From positions 1-37,581 of the forward strand of contig JADLFF010000092.1 in the NCBI GenBank assembly GCA_020845735.1: a DNA stretch of 37,581 nt, written 5' to 3'. Positions 1-7,162 of this stretch are shown piece after piece. Every line of letters starts with the position of its first letter. The stretch's first letter is position 1. The position numbers and the translations under genes are program-made. Source of the DNA: Dehalococcoidia bacterium. Lineage in GTDB: Bacteria > Chloroflexota > Dehalococcoidia > UBA2979. Under the pieces are notes generated by a model. The model was not told where the DNA came from. It was given only the letters and a program-made list of their open reading frames with translations, and did not search any database.

Positions 1-2
1 AG

Positions 3-563
3 GTCGTGGAGGGCAACCGGCGCTTCGCCGCGCAGCGCCCGGAAGTCCCGTTGCACCTCGGTGTCACCGAGGCGGGCCTGCCCCCGGACGGGATCATCAA
101 GACGCGCGTGGCCTTCGAGCAGCTGCTGTCGCAGGGCATCGGCGACACTGTGCGCGTCTCGCTCACCGTGCCCTTCGAGGAGAAGGGCCTCGAGATCCGC
201 GCCGCCCGCGAGATCATCGCGGACATCGAGGCAGGCCGATTCCGCTCGGTGCCGGACTTCACCCACGGGCTGAACATCATCTCGTGCCCCTCGTGCTCCC
301 GAGTCGAGAACGAGGCCTTCGTCGAGCTTGCGCAGGACGTGAAGGCGATGGCGCAGTACGCGAAGCAGCACGACGTGACCATTGCCGTCATGGGGTGCCG
401 CGTGAACGGCCCCGGCGAGACCGACGACGCGGACATCGGGCTCTGGTGCGGGCCGCTCGGCGTGAATCTCAAGCGCGGCGCCGATGTGGTGGGGCACTTC
501 CCCTACGACCGGGTCCTCGACCGAACGCGCGAACTCCTCGACGAAGTCATCAAATCGAAGTGA
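3..563 (+). CDS. ispG: IspG (GcpE), 4-hydroxy-3-methylbut-2-enyl diphosphate synthase, C-terminal part
   Basis: The gene enters from the left edge, so only about the last 186 codons are present; the true start lies outside the window. IspG converts methylerythritol cyclodiphosphate to HMBPP in the MEP isoprenoid pathway and carries a [4Fe-4S] cluster. Counting from the GTG codon at 6, the conserved HLGVTEAG segment is at 17-24, the first cluster cysteines at C94 and C97 (SCPSC), and the third at C131 inside [10 protein letters not shown]138, seven residues after C131, matches the glutamate ligand known from E. coli IspG (C270, C273, C305, E312). All ligands are intact, so this is a functional gene cut by the window. 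Its TGA overlaps a possible GTG start of the next gene (GTGA), which suggests one transcript. Confidence 0.93.
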   Translation, partial: VVEGNRRFAAQRPEVPLHLGVTEAGLPPDGIIKTRVAFEQLLSQGIGDTVRVSLTVPFEEKGLEIRAAREIIADIEAGRFRSVPDFTHGLNIISCPSCSRVENEAFVELAQDVKAMAQYAKQHDVTIAVMGCRVNGPGETDDADIGLWCGPLGVNLKRGADVVGHFPYDRVLDRTRELLDEVIKSK

Positions 564-1825
564 CGGAGTCCCTACCGGACTTCGACCAACCCCTCCACGA
601 TCGCCTCGTGACCACCACCCGCCCCCACGCTGACGAGGCGCGCGTGCGCGCAGGACTGCGCTTCAGCGTCCTGATGGCAGGCCTCGAGAACGGCATGTTC
701 TCGTTTGTCTTCCTCTCGTTCATGAACACGTACCTCCTCGATGTGCTGAACGAGGGGCCTGCCACGCCCGGCTACACGCTCGCGGCCTACAGCGCCGTGG
801 TCCTGGTCATGAACACAGTCGCCGGAGCACTCCTCGATCGCGTGCGCCCCGCGCTCATCCTCGCGATGGTGGTCGCGGCGCAGCTGTCGGCGGTCGCCGT
901 CCTCCTCATGACCAGCTCGTTCGAGGGGTTCCTCGTGGCGACGGTGCTGCTCGCGTTCGGGACCGGGTCCGTCTGGCCGCTGGTGTTCAAGGTGCTGGGC
1001 AGCACGCAACCCCTCGGGCAGCGCGCGAGTGCCGGAGCCGCGATCGCCGTGTCGGGCTACGCCATGACGGCGATCGGGCTCATCCTCGGCGTGACCCTCG
1101 GAGCGATCGCCCACCCCCTGGTCAGCCTCGCGGTGATCGCCGCGATGGCGGTCGCGCCGCTGTACTGGATTCGCGACCCCGTCCTGAGCGCCGGCGTGCC
1201 CCAGCCCTCGAGGCTGACCGCACCTCCAGCGGCCGCCCCGCCCGAGGCGGAGCCGGCCGTCGTGCGCCCTCGTGGCTTCCGAGCGGTGGCAGCCCTCCTG
1301 TTCCTGGGGTACGGCGCGCGCACGGCCGTTGCTGGGGTGTACGGCCCCTTCTCGCAGCTCACCCTCGATCAACCGCTGCTAGCAACGGCGCCGTATCTCG
1401 TGCCGGCCGGGATTCTTGCGCTGATCTCGCTGTGGAGCGTGCCGCGCTGGTCGCGGCCGGGCCGGCGCCCGCTCGAGTTGAGTCTCGTCTTTGCCCTCGC
1501 AGCGGGGGGTTCAGTCCTGGTGGCGTTCGCGCACGGTCCGCTGGTGGCCGGGGCTGCATCGATCCCGCTCGTCATCGGGATCACGGCGTGCGCACCGCTG
1601 CTCGCCGCGACGGTGCTCGATGTGGGCACCGGCGAGAACAGCGGGCTGATCTTCGGGTCACTCCTCACCATCGAGGGCATCGGCACCGTCGCGATGCGCG
1701 CCCTGGCCGCCTTTGCGATCGACCTCCGCGGGCCGCGCGCGGGCTTCATCGCGATCGCTGCGATGTTCATCGCCCTCGCGCTGCTGTCGCCCATGGTCCC
1801 GAAGCCACACGAGGACGAGGCCTGA
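560..1825 (+). CDS. Major facilitator superfamily transporter
   Basis: This is a strongly hydrophobic protein of about 400 residues with roughly 11-12 predicted membrane helices. [10 protein letters not shown] segment after the second helix resembles MFS motif A, and a charged, proline/alanine-rich loop near the middle separates the two six-helix halves. The substrate cannot be read from the sequence. Two starts are possible: GTG at 560, overlapping the ispG stop as GTGA (421 aa), or GTG at 608 (405 aa). Neither has a good ribosome binding site. I chose 560 because of the overlap, but 608 gives a more typical short cytoplasmic N-terminus. The gene ends 37 bases before the convergent hot-dog gene; that gap holds the perfect 12-bp palindrome CCCTCGCGAGGG (1833-1844), which may limit read-through. 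Confidence 0.8.
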   Translation: MTESLPDFDQPLHDRLVTTTRPHADEARVRAGLRFSVLMAGLENGMFSFVFLSFMNTYLLDVLNEGPATPGYTLAAYSAVVLVMNTVAGALLDRVRPALILAMVVAAQLSAVAVLLMTSSFEGFLVATVLLAFGTGSVWPLVFKVLGSTQPLGQRASAGAAIAVSGYAMTAIGLILGVTLGAIAHPLVSLAVIAAMAVAPLYWIRDPVLSAGVPQPSRLTAPPAAAPPEAEPAVVRPRGFRAVAALLFLGYGARTAVAGVYGPFSQLTLDQPLLATAPYLVPAGILALISLWSVPRWSRPGRRPLELSLVFALAAGGSVLVAFAHGPLVAGAASIPLVIGITACAPLLAATVLDVGTGENSGLIFGSLLTIEGIGTVAMRALAAFAIDLRGPRAGFIAIAAMFIALALLSPMVPKPHEDEA

Positions 1826-1862
1826 CGCCCCGCCCTCGCGAGGGATGTCCAGCGCGCGGGGG

Positions 1863-2315
1863 TTAGCCGCGGGCGGGCAGTTCGAAGTCCGCGACGCCCT
1901 GCAGCGGCCGCTCGCCGCGCTCGTTCTCGAGGAACACATCGGCCTTGAACCAGTGGCGCTCGCCGTCCTCGCCGCTGTCGGTGATGAGGATCTTCGAGGT
2001 CAGCGTGTCGTTGTGGAACACCGAACGCCGGAACGACACCTCGAGCGACCGCACCTTGCCCCACACGCCCACGAAGTCGCCGATCACGCGGTACGCCACA
2101 TCGAGGGACAACACGCCGGGCACGATCGGCCCCGGCAACCCGTCGCGACGGGCGGCGTCCTCGCTGTTGAAGCGGTTCTGGCTGGACCCGAGGCGGTTCC
2201 CCGGCATCGCGAGGAAGCGCTGCACGTGGTCCGTGCTGAGCGTGAACGTCTCCTCGAACTCGTCGCCCGGCCCCACGTCCTCGGCGTAACGCTGCTCGAC
2301 CTGGCTACTCACCAC
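1863..2315 (-). CDS. MaoC-like hot-dog protein (HadB-like subunit)
   Basis: A 150-residue single hot-dog domain of the MaoC/(R)-hydratase type, which normally hydrates or dehydrates enoyl/3-hydroxyacyl thioesters. The order STDHVQRFLAM, then the region where the hydratase motif sits, then GPIVPGVLSLDVAYRVI fits the fold. The canonical GD-x-NP-x-H-x-D active-site motif is replaced by GSSQNRFNSED (residues 43-53), so the usual Asp/His pair is not visible. The start is one of two adjacent GTG codons (2315 or 2312), with GAGG about 9 bases upstream, and lies inside the end of the preceding gene (11-base overlap). That implies translational coupling and probably a heterodimer, as in mycobacterial HadAB. 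Substrate unknown. Confidence 0.75.
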   Translation of the reverse strand: MVSSQVEQRYAEDVGPGDEFEETFTLSTDHVQRFLAMPGNRLGSSQNRFNSEDAARRDGLPGPIVPGVLSLDVAYRVIGDFVGVWGKVRSLEVSFRRSVFHNDTLTSKILITDSGEDGERHWFKADVFLENERGERPLQGVADFELPARG

Positions 2316-2772
2316 CGGGCACCACCTCGCGACGCACGAACGACTTCTCGGTGGCCACCACGGGCTCACCCTTCTGGTTCGAGAAGATGGTCCGACGCAC
2401 CTCGAAGAGCATCGAGCCCGTGCGGCCGGTCTTCTCGTACAGCTCCTTCACGTGGATCCGAGCGGTGATGTGGTCACCCGGATACATCGGCGCGATGACC
2501 TCCATCTTCTCGCCCGCGTGGAACGCCGCGTTCCCGAACCGGATCTTCGCGTCGGGTCCGTTCCCCATCGAGATCGAGTGGACGATGCCGGGCGGCGCCA
2601 CGATGCCCCCGTAGGGGCCCGCCTGCGCGATCGCCTCGTTGGTGTACAGCGGGTTCGTCTCGCCGACCGCCGCGCAGTACGCCGCGATCTGCTCCTGCGT
2701 GATGTCGAACTGACCGATCTCCTCCTCGACCCCGATCACGCTGGGGTCGAACTTGGCCTCGCCCTCGGCCAC
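2305..2772 (-). CDS. FAS1-like / MaoC N-terminal-type hot-dog protein (HadA-like subunit)
   Basis: A 155-residue hot-dog protein resembling the N-terminal MaoC (FAS1-DH, HadA/HadC-like) family, which usually pairs with a catalytic MaoC partner. The segment VGETNPLYTN (residues 36-45) occupies the hydratase-motif position but has Glu for Asp (E38) and Tyr for His (Y43), as expected for a substrate-binding rather than catalytic subunit. GGIVAPPGIVH and YPGDHITARIHVKELYEKTGR are typical hot-dog segments. GTG start at 2772 with an excellent GGAGG, seven bases away. It overlaps the HadB-like gene, and a perfect GATTAC-CTGA-GTAATC palindrome (2813-2828) lies 40 bases upstream of the start. A role in acyl thioester or hydroxyacid metabolism is likely; the exact substrate is not deducible. 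Confidence 0.78.
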   Translation of the reverse strand: MAEGEAKFDPSVIGVEEEIGQFDITQEQIAAYCAAVGETNPLYTNEAIAQAGPYGGIVAPPGIVHSISMGNGPDAKIRFGNAAFHAGEKMEVIAPMYPGDHITARIHVKELYEKTGRTGSMLFEVRRTIFSNQKGEPVVATEKSFVRREVVPGGE

Positions 2773-2812
2773 GGGTACCTCCTCTGTCGCGTACTGGTTC
2801 GCGCAGGGCGCA

Positions 2813-2828
2813 GATTACCTGAGTAATC
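2813..2828. promoter_or_regulatory. Palindromic operator candidate upstream of the hot-dog pair
   Basis: GATTAC-CTGA-GTAATC is a perfect 6+4+6 inverted repeat in an AT-rich patch between the DUF169 stop and the HadA-like start. Its geometry is that of a dimeric helix-turn-helix regulator site. On the minus strand TAATCT (2826-2821 region) could serve as a -10, which would place the repeat over the promoter. The regulator is not in this window. Confidence 0.5.
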
Positions 2829-2867
2829 GTGGTTCGTGCACCACATCGATGATGGCCGGGGGTGGTG

Positions 2868-3596
2868 CTAGACGGGCGGGAAGCGGCGCGCGTCCTCGGC
2901 GGCGTACCGGGCCACGGCGTCGTCCGCGGCGGCCGTTCCCCGGAGCGCCTCGATGGTGGCCGCCACCTTCGAGGCGGGGAGCGCCACGGTCATCTCCGCG
3001 TTGGTCATGCCGGTGCGCACGCGGCTGAGCTGGCAGCCGACGCTCGCCGCCACCTCACCGTGCTCTTTCGCCAGCGCCACGATGTGGCACTGCGGCTTCC
3101 CCTCGACGCGGAGGCCCGGCAGCGCGTCGGACAGCACCATGAGCTGCCGCCCGGTGAGCCGCATCAGCACCACGTCGGGGTCCATCGAGGTCTCCGCCAA
3201 CGGGCCGTACGTCACGGCGCCAGGCTTTGTCGTGATCACGGGGATCTGAGGCACGACCTCCATCGTGACCCACCCACACTCGAGGAGCGCGGCCACGTCG
3301 CCCTTGTCGGCGACCTCGCCGAGGGTCTTCATCCCGTGGGTCACCTGCCCCACTGAGCAGTTGCCGTGGTCCTCGGGCACCGTTGAGAAGGTGCGCGAGG
3401 TGGACTTCATCCAGAACACGCACCCCGCCGAGACCCGGCCGGTGCGGCCATCGGGCGTGGGCGGTGGCATCGGGTCATCGAAGGGCGCGACGCCCTCCGG
3501 CGGTGCATCGGAGAAGGTGATCGCGATCGGCGGCACGTCGGTGCCGAGGGTGTCCGCGAGCGCCGCTGCGCGAGCGCGCCAGTCCTGCGTTGGCAA
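2868..3596 (-). CDS. DUF169 family protein
   Basis: A 242-residue soluble protein resembling the DUF169 (COG2043) family, whose biochemical role is not established. Visible features are PPIAITFSDAPPEGV near the N-terminus, C59 in SAGCVFWMKS, C80 in GNCSVGQVTHGMK, and further cysteines in LECGW, KPQCHIV and VGCQLSRV; a Cys-rich family core suggests metal or cofactor binding, which is an inference. The start is a TTG at 3596 with GAGAGGA about seven bases upstream; an ATG seven bases further up is out of frame. It lies 116 bases downstream of cheR on the same strand, so read-through from the chemotaxis operon is possible, but the gap is larger than between the che genes and no functional link is evident. 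Confidence 0.72.
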   Translation of the reverse strand: MPTQDWRARAAALADTLGTDVPPIAITFSDAPPEGVAPFDDPMPPPTPDGRTGRVSAGCVFWMKSTSRTFSTVPEDHGNCSVGQVTHGMKTLGEVADKGDVAALLECGWVTMEVVPQIPVITTKPGAVTYGPLAETSMDPDVVLMRLTGRQLMVLSDALPGLRVEGKPQCHIVALAKEHGEVAASVGCQLSRVRTGMTNAEMTVALPASKVAATIEALRGTAAADDAVARYAAEDARRFPPV

Positions 3597-3712
3597 GCCG
3601 CATTCCTCTCGGAATCAGTCGAGTGGTGACGGCCGCAACGATAGGGGACGCGCCCGCGGGGACGCCATGCGTGCTCCAGCAGGACCGGGCAGGGCCGAGC
3701 AGGCCGCGCGCG

Positions 3713-4537
3713 TCAGGCGGCGCGGGCCACCCTCGGCGTGCGCGCCACGGCGAGCTCGCCGCGCTGGTAGAAGTTGCCGTTGGTGCGCGTGAACCCGTCG
3801 CCCTCGGCGCCGAGGAGCGCCTCGGTGGCGCCGATGAACAGGTAGCCACCCGGCTTGAGCGCCTCGTAGAACCGCCGAGTCAGGGCTGCCTTCACGGGCG
3901 GGTCGAAGTAGATCGTCACGTTGCGGCACAGGATCAGGTCGTAGCCACTGCCGAACGAGTCCTTGAGCAGGTTCAGCGGCTTGAACTCGACGCGGCGGCG
4001 CAGCACATCCACCACCTGGAAGCGACCGTCCACGTCGCGGAAGTACGAGGCACGGCGCGTGGCCCCGACGTTCTTCAGGGCATCGGCGGTGTACGGGCCG
4101 CCGGCCTGCGCCTTCTGCAGCGAACCAGGATCGAGGTCGGTGGCGAGGAGGGACGAGGTGGTGCCACGCCCGGCCTCGTCGAGGAGCATGGCCACCGAGT
4201 AGGGCTCGTCACCACTTGAGCAGCCCGCGCTCCAGATCTTCAGGCGCGAGGAGCCTGCCAGCAGCTCGGGCAGCACCTTCTGCTCGAGCTCGTTCCACTG
4301 GGCCTGGTCGCGGAAGAACTCCGTGACGTTGATCGTGAGGGTGTCGCGCAGGTCCTTCAGCAGCTCGGACCTGGTCCCGAGGCCAGTCACGAACACCTGC
4401 TCGTCCTGGTCCTTGCCGTTCTGCTCCACCCACGTGTCGAGGCGGCGGCGCATCTGCCGTTGCTTGTACGCCTCCAGGTCGAGGTCAAGGAAGCGCAGGA
4501 TCTGGCGCTTGAGCAGCTCGTAGGTGGCGTCCTGCAA
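3713..4537 (-). CDS. cheR: CheR, chemotaxis protein methyltransferase
   Basis: CheR uses S-adenosylmethionine to methylate glutamates on chemoreceptors. The 274 residues match family size. The all-helical N-terminal domain covers about residues 1-75 (LDLEAYKQRQMRRRLD, NVTEFFRD), followed by the SAM-binding domain with WSAGCSSGDEPYSVAML, the acidic loop LLATDLDPGSLQKA and LILCRNVTIYFDP. The CxxGDEPYS segment has Asp where most CheR proteins have Glu (GEEPYS), a mild change. I chose the TTG at 4537 because GAGGAGA sits just upstream and it lies 17 bases after the cheB stop; longer readings start inside cheB. It is the last gene of the che run. Confidence 0.93.
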   Translation of the reverse strand: MQDATYELLKRQILRFLDLDLEAYKQRQMRRRLDTWVEQNGKDQDEQVFVTGLGTRSELLKDLRDTLTINVTEFFRDQAQWNELEQKVLPELLAGSSRLKIWSAGCSSGDEPYSVAMLLDEAGRGTTSSLLATDLDPGSLQKAQAGGPYTADALKNVGATRRASYFRDVDGRFQVVDVLRRRVEFKPLNLLKDSFGSGYDLILCRNVTIYFDPPVKAALTRRFYEALKPGGYLFIGATEALLGAEGDGFTRTNGNFYQRGELAVARTPRVARAA

Positions 4538-4554
4538 CGGGGTCTCCTCTGCGC

Positions 4555-5613
4555 CTACGCGAGGCTGTGTCGCACGATGGCGCCCGCGATGTCGTGGAGC
4601 GGCACAACGGAAGTGGCGAGACCAGCTTCGACGATCGAGCGCGGCATGCCATACACGACGCATGTCGATTCGTCCTCGGCGACGACGGGGCCTCCAGCGG
4701 CACGAGCCAGGCCCGCGCCTCGAGTGCCGTCGACACCCATGCCCGTCAGGATCGCCGTGACCACCTGTCCGCCGAATACCCCCACGGCCGACTCGAGCGT
4801 CACGTTGATCGAGGGCCGCACGCCGCACTCCGGCGGGTCGCTGTTCAGGCGCACGCTGTGGCCGCTGTCGATCGTGAGGTGGCTCCCACCCGGTGCAACG
4901 AGCGCCTTGCCGGCCTCCAGGCGATCGCCGTCGGCCGCCTCCACCACGCGCAGATCCGAGATCGCATCGAGGCGTTCCGCCATCGACTTCGTGAAGCCCG
5001 GCGGCATGTGCTGCACGATCACGACCGGGAGGCCAAGGTCTGCCGGGAGCTGCGAGACCACCTCGCGGAGGGCTGGCGGGCCACCCGTCGAGGATCCGAT
5101 CACGACGACGCCTCGGCGCCACCGACGCGCGGTCGACGGTCCCGAGGGCAGCACGATGGGGCGCCGCGAGATCGAGCGCCGCCCGATGCGCGCCTCGGCG
5201 GCGCTCCGCACCTTCTCGCCGACAGCGGCCGCAATGTCGAGGGCCACGGTCGTCCCGGCACCCGTCGGCTTCTCAAAGAAGTCCACGGCGCCGAGGTCCA
5301 GTGCGCGCAACGTCGCGTCCGCGCCCGCGCCCGTGAGGCTCGAGACCATCACGACGCGCGTCGGGCACTCGGACATGATCCGCTGGAGCGCGCCCAGCCC
5401 ATCGAGGCGGGGCATCTCCACGTCGAGCGTCACGACATCGGGGCGGAGCTCCTTGATGCGCTCGATCGCCTCGAGGCCGTCCGAGGCCTTCCCGATCACC
5501 TCGATGCCGGGAGTGGCCGCCAACTGGCGCGCGAGGACGGCGCGGATCGTGGCGGAGTCATCCACCACCAGCACGCGCACTGGCCGGGCGACGGGTACCG
5601 GGTCCGCAACCAC
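4555..5613 (-). CDS. cheB: CheB, protein-glutamate methylesterase/deamidase with receiver domain
   Basis: CheB removes methyl groups from, and deamidates, chemoreceptor glutamines/glutamates, opposing CheR. Residues 10-130 form a receiver domain with acidic pair D18-D19 and phospho-acceptor D64 (VTLDVEMP). After a linker, the C-terminal esterase carries the classical Ser-His-Asp set: Ser in GSSTGGPPAL, His in VQHMPPGFT and Asp in LTGMGVDG. GTG start at 5613 with AGGAAGG about eight bases away. All domains and key residues are present in 352 residues, the family norm. It lies 44 bases downstream of cheY and 17 bases upstream of cheR. Confidence 0.96.
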   Translation of the reverse strand: MVADPVPVARPVRVLVVDDSATIRAVLARQLAATPGIEVIGKASDGLEAIERIKELRPDVVTLDVEMPRLDGLGALQRIMSECPTRVVMVSSLTGAGADATLRALDLGAVDFFEKPTGAGTTVALDIAAAVGEKVRSAAEARIGRRSISRRPIVLPSGPSTARRWRRGVVVIGSSTGGPPALREVVSQLPADLGLPVVIVQHMPPGFTKSMAERLDAISDLRVVEAADGDRLEAGKALVAPGGSHLTIDSGHSVRLNSDPPECGVRPSINVTLESAVGVFGGQVVTAILTGMGVDGTRGAGLARAAGGPVVAEDESTCVVYGMPRSIVEAGLATSVVPLHDIAGAIVRHSLA

Positions 5614-5657
5614 GCAGCAGCCTTCCTCGAACGGGCGTCAGCGGGACAGAGCCGCGC

Positions 5658-6014
5658 CTACTTGACCAGCTTCCAGAGGGCCTCTTCGATCCGGCTCGCG
5701 TCGAAGGGCTTCACCACGAAGTCCTTCGCGCCGGCCTTGATCGCCTCCATGATCACCTGCTGCTGGCCCATCGCGGTGACCATCGCCACCTTCGCCTTGG
5801 GGTCCTTCGCGATGATCGCCTTCAGGGCGTCCAGGCCGTCCATGACCGGCATCGTGATATCGAGCAGCACGGCGTCCGGCGCGTGCTCGGAGAAGAGGCT
5901 CACCGCCTCCTCGCCGTTCTCCGCCTCGATCACCTCATGACCGAGCTCCTTGAGGAGCTGCGCGCTCTTCATCCGCATGAAGGCCGCGTCGTCCGCGATC
6001 AGCACCTTCGCCAT
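5658..6014 (-). CDS. cheY: CheY-like response regulator
   Basis: A stand-alone receiver of 118 residues with no output domain, so it acts through protein binding, classically the flagellar switch. All receiver landmarks are present: D8-D9, phospho-acceptor D52 (LLDITMP), T80 (VTAMG) and K102 (VVKPF). The ATG at 6014 has a strong AGGAG eight bases upstream. The short D/N-containing TMP loop and GQQQVIMEA helix resemble Thermotoga/Bacillus CheY more than enteric CheY. Dephosphorylation would be expected from the CheC-like protein of the same operon, since no cheZ is present. Whether it drives flagella, pili or something else cannot be told here, as no motility structural genes are in the window. 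Confidence 0.95.
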   Translation of the reverse strand: MAKVLIADDAAFMRMKSAQLLKELGHEVIEAENGEEAVSLFSEHAPDAVLLDITMPVMDGLDALKAIIAKDPKAKVAMVTAMGQQQVIMEAIKAGAKDFVVKPFDASRIEEALWKLVK

Positions 6015-6050
6015 GTCGTCAGCTCCTTCTGAGCTCGGGCGCGCCCGGCC

Positions 6051-6563
6051 TTACAGTTCGATCTCTTGCTCGCCGGGCACCGTGACGGTGACCCGACCCG
6101 TTCCGATCGCGAGGCGCATCGTCCGCCCTCGAGTGCCACCCAGGCTCTCGGCGCTGACGCTCAGCGAGCGCGCCGCAAGCTGCTGGTGCGCCGCATCGCC
6201 GTTGCGCTGCCCGATCTGCATCGCACCGCTGGAGTTCTGCAGCATCTGCGCACCGCCCGCGAGGCACACGCGCAGGCGCCGCACGAGCGCCCCTCGGCCC
6301 TGCAACTCCTCGAGCAGCAGCGGGATCGCCACATCCACGAACTTCGCGCCGGCCGCCGGGGACCGCCCCGCCGTCGAGTCGGGAAGCACCATGTGCGCCA
6401 TCCCGCCGACCTTCGCGACCGGGTCGTGCATGGTCACCGCGACGCAGGACCCCAGGCCGACACAGGCCAGTACGGCATCCGCATCAGCGGAGACCGCCCA
6501 CTCGCCCAGGCTGAGCGCGGTCCCGAGGGGCGAACGCTTCTCGGTGGTGGCGGTCGTCGTCAT
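6051..6563 (-). CDS. cheD: CheD, chemoreceptor glutamine deamidase
   Basis: CheD deamidates receptor glutamines and, in Bacillus/Thermotoga-type systems, binds CheC to stimulate CheY-P dephosphorylation. The 170 residues include the catalytic cysteine C40 in GLGSCVAV and histidine H57 in GGMAHMVLPDS, followed by KFVDVAIPLLLEEL and AGGAQML. The threonine six residues before the catalytic Cys in CheD of Thermotoga maritima (Thr21, recalled from the literature) is a cysteine here (C34). The ATG overlaps the stop of the CheC-like gene (ATGA), so the two are translationally coupled, in line with a CheC-CheD complex. Confidence 0.94.
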   Translation of the reverse strand: MTTTATTEKRSPLGTALSLGEWAVSADADAVLACVGLGSCVAVTMHDPVAKVGGMAHMVLPDSTAGRSPAAGAKFVDVAIPLLLEELQGRGALVRRLRVCLAGGAQMLQNSSGAMQIGQRNGDAAHQQLAARSLSVSAESLGGTRGRTMRLAIGTGRVTVTVPGEQEIEL

Positions 6564-7162
6564 GCAGCCGACGCGATCTGGTTCGACAGGATCGCGTCGA
6601 GCAGGCCCTGGCTGGGGATGACGAAGAACGCGCCCGAGATGTCGCGGTCTGCCGTCGCAAACGTCGTGTCCGCGAGATACGTGTCGTCGCTGTACAGCAG
6701 GATGTCCGCCGTCACCACATCGAGCAGCGCGCCAGCCATGTCGGTCATGACCGTGGGCGGCGACGGCCGCAGGCTGAGGCCCGTGGCGTCCGCGATCGCG
6801 TTGAGGAAGAACGCGCCGATGACGTTCCCCATCTCGCCCAGCGCCGAGGCCGCCATCGGCGTCATCTCGGTCGTCGTGTCCGGCGCCTGCATCATCAGCA
6901 GGTCAACGAACGCAAAGGCGATGCGCGGCTCGTAGATGAGCATGAGGTGGCCATCGGCGGCGCCCGTCACCGTGAGGTAGATCCCCACCGACTGCGCCTC
7001 GGCGCCCCCCACGTGCTGAGAGATCGAGGCGACCGGCACCTGCTCCAGCGCGAACTCGCGCACCTCGATGGCCTGACCGATCATCTGCGACAGCCCGGTC
7101 ATCGCGTTCGCGGTCCCCAGGCTGACCAGGTCGGCCCACTTCTGCATCGCGGGGTCACTCAT
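6560..7162 (-). CDS. cheC: CheC-like CheY-P phosphatase
   Basis: A CheC/CheX/FliY-family protein of 200 residues, expected to dephosphorylate CheY-P. The family has pseudo-symmetric ExxN active sites in long helices. Here the second site is intact (E110-x2-N113 in GEMGNVIG), whereas the first helix reads ADLVSLGTANAMTGLS with D11 and S14 where Glu and Asn belong, so only one active site is predicted. The middle contains YLTVTGAADGHLMLIYEP, typical of the fold. ATG at 7162 overlaps the cheA stop (ATGA), and its own stop overlaps the cheD start. It could equally be called a one-site CheC/CheX relative. Confidence 0.85.
   Translation of the reverse strand: MSDPAMQKWADLVSLGTANAMTGLSQMIGQAIEVREFALEQVPVASISQHVGGAEAQSVGIYLTVTGAADGHLMLIYEPRIAFAFVDLLMMQAPDTTTEMTPMAASALGEMGNVIGAFFLNAIADATGLSLRPSPPTVMTDMAGALLDVVTADILLYSDDTYLADTTFATADRDISGAFFVIPSQGLLDAILSNQIASAA

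Noticed and set aside
3-563. ispG as a truncated pseudogene
   Set aside because: The frame is open to the window edge and all cluster ligands are intact; truncation is due to the window.
3597-3712. Terminator after cheR
   Set aside because: Only weak GC-rich pairing around 3645-3665 and no T-run; cannot be supported.
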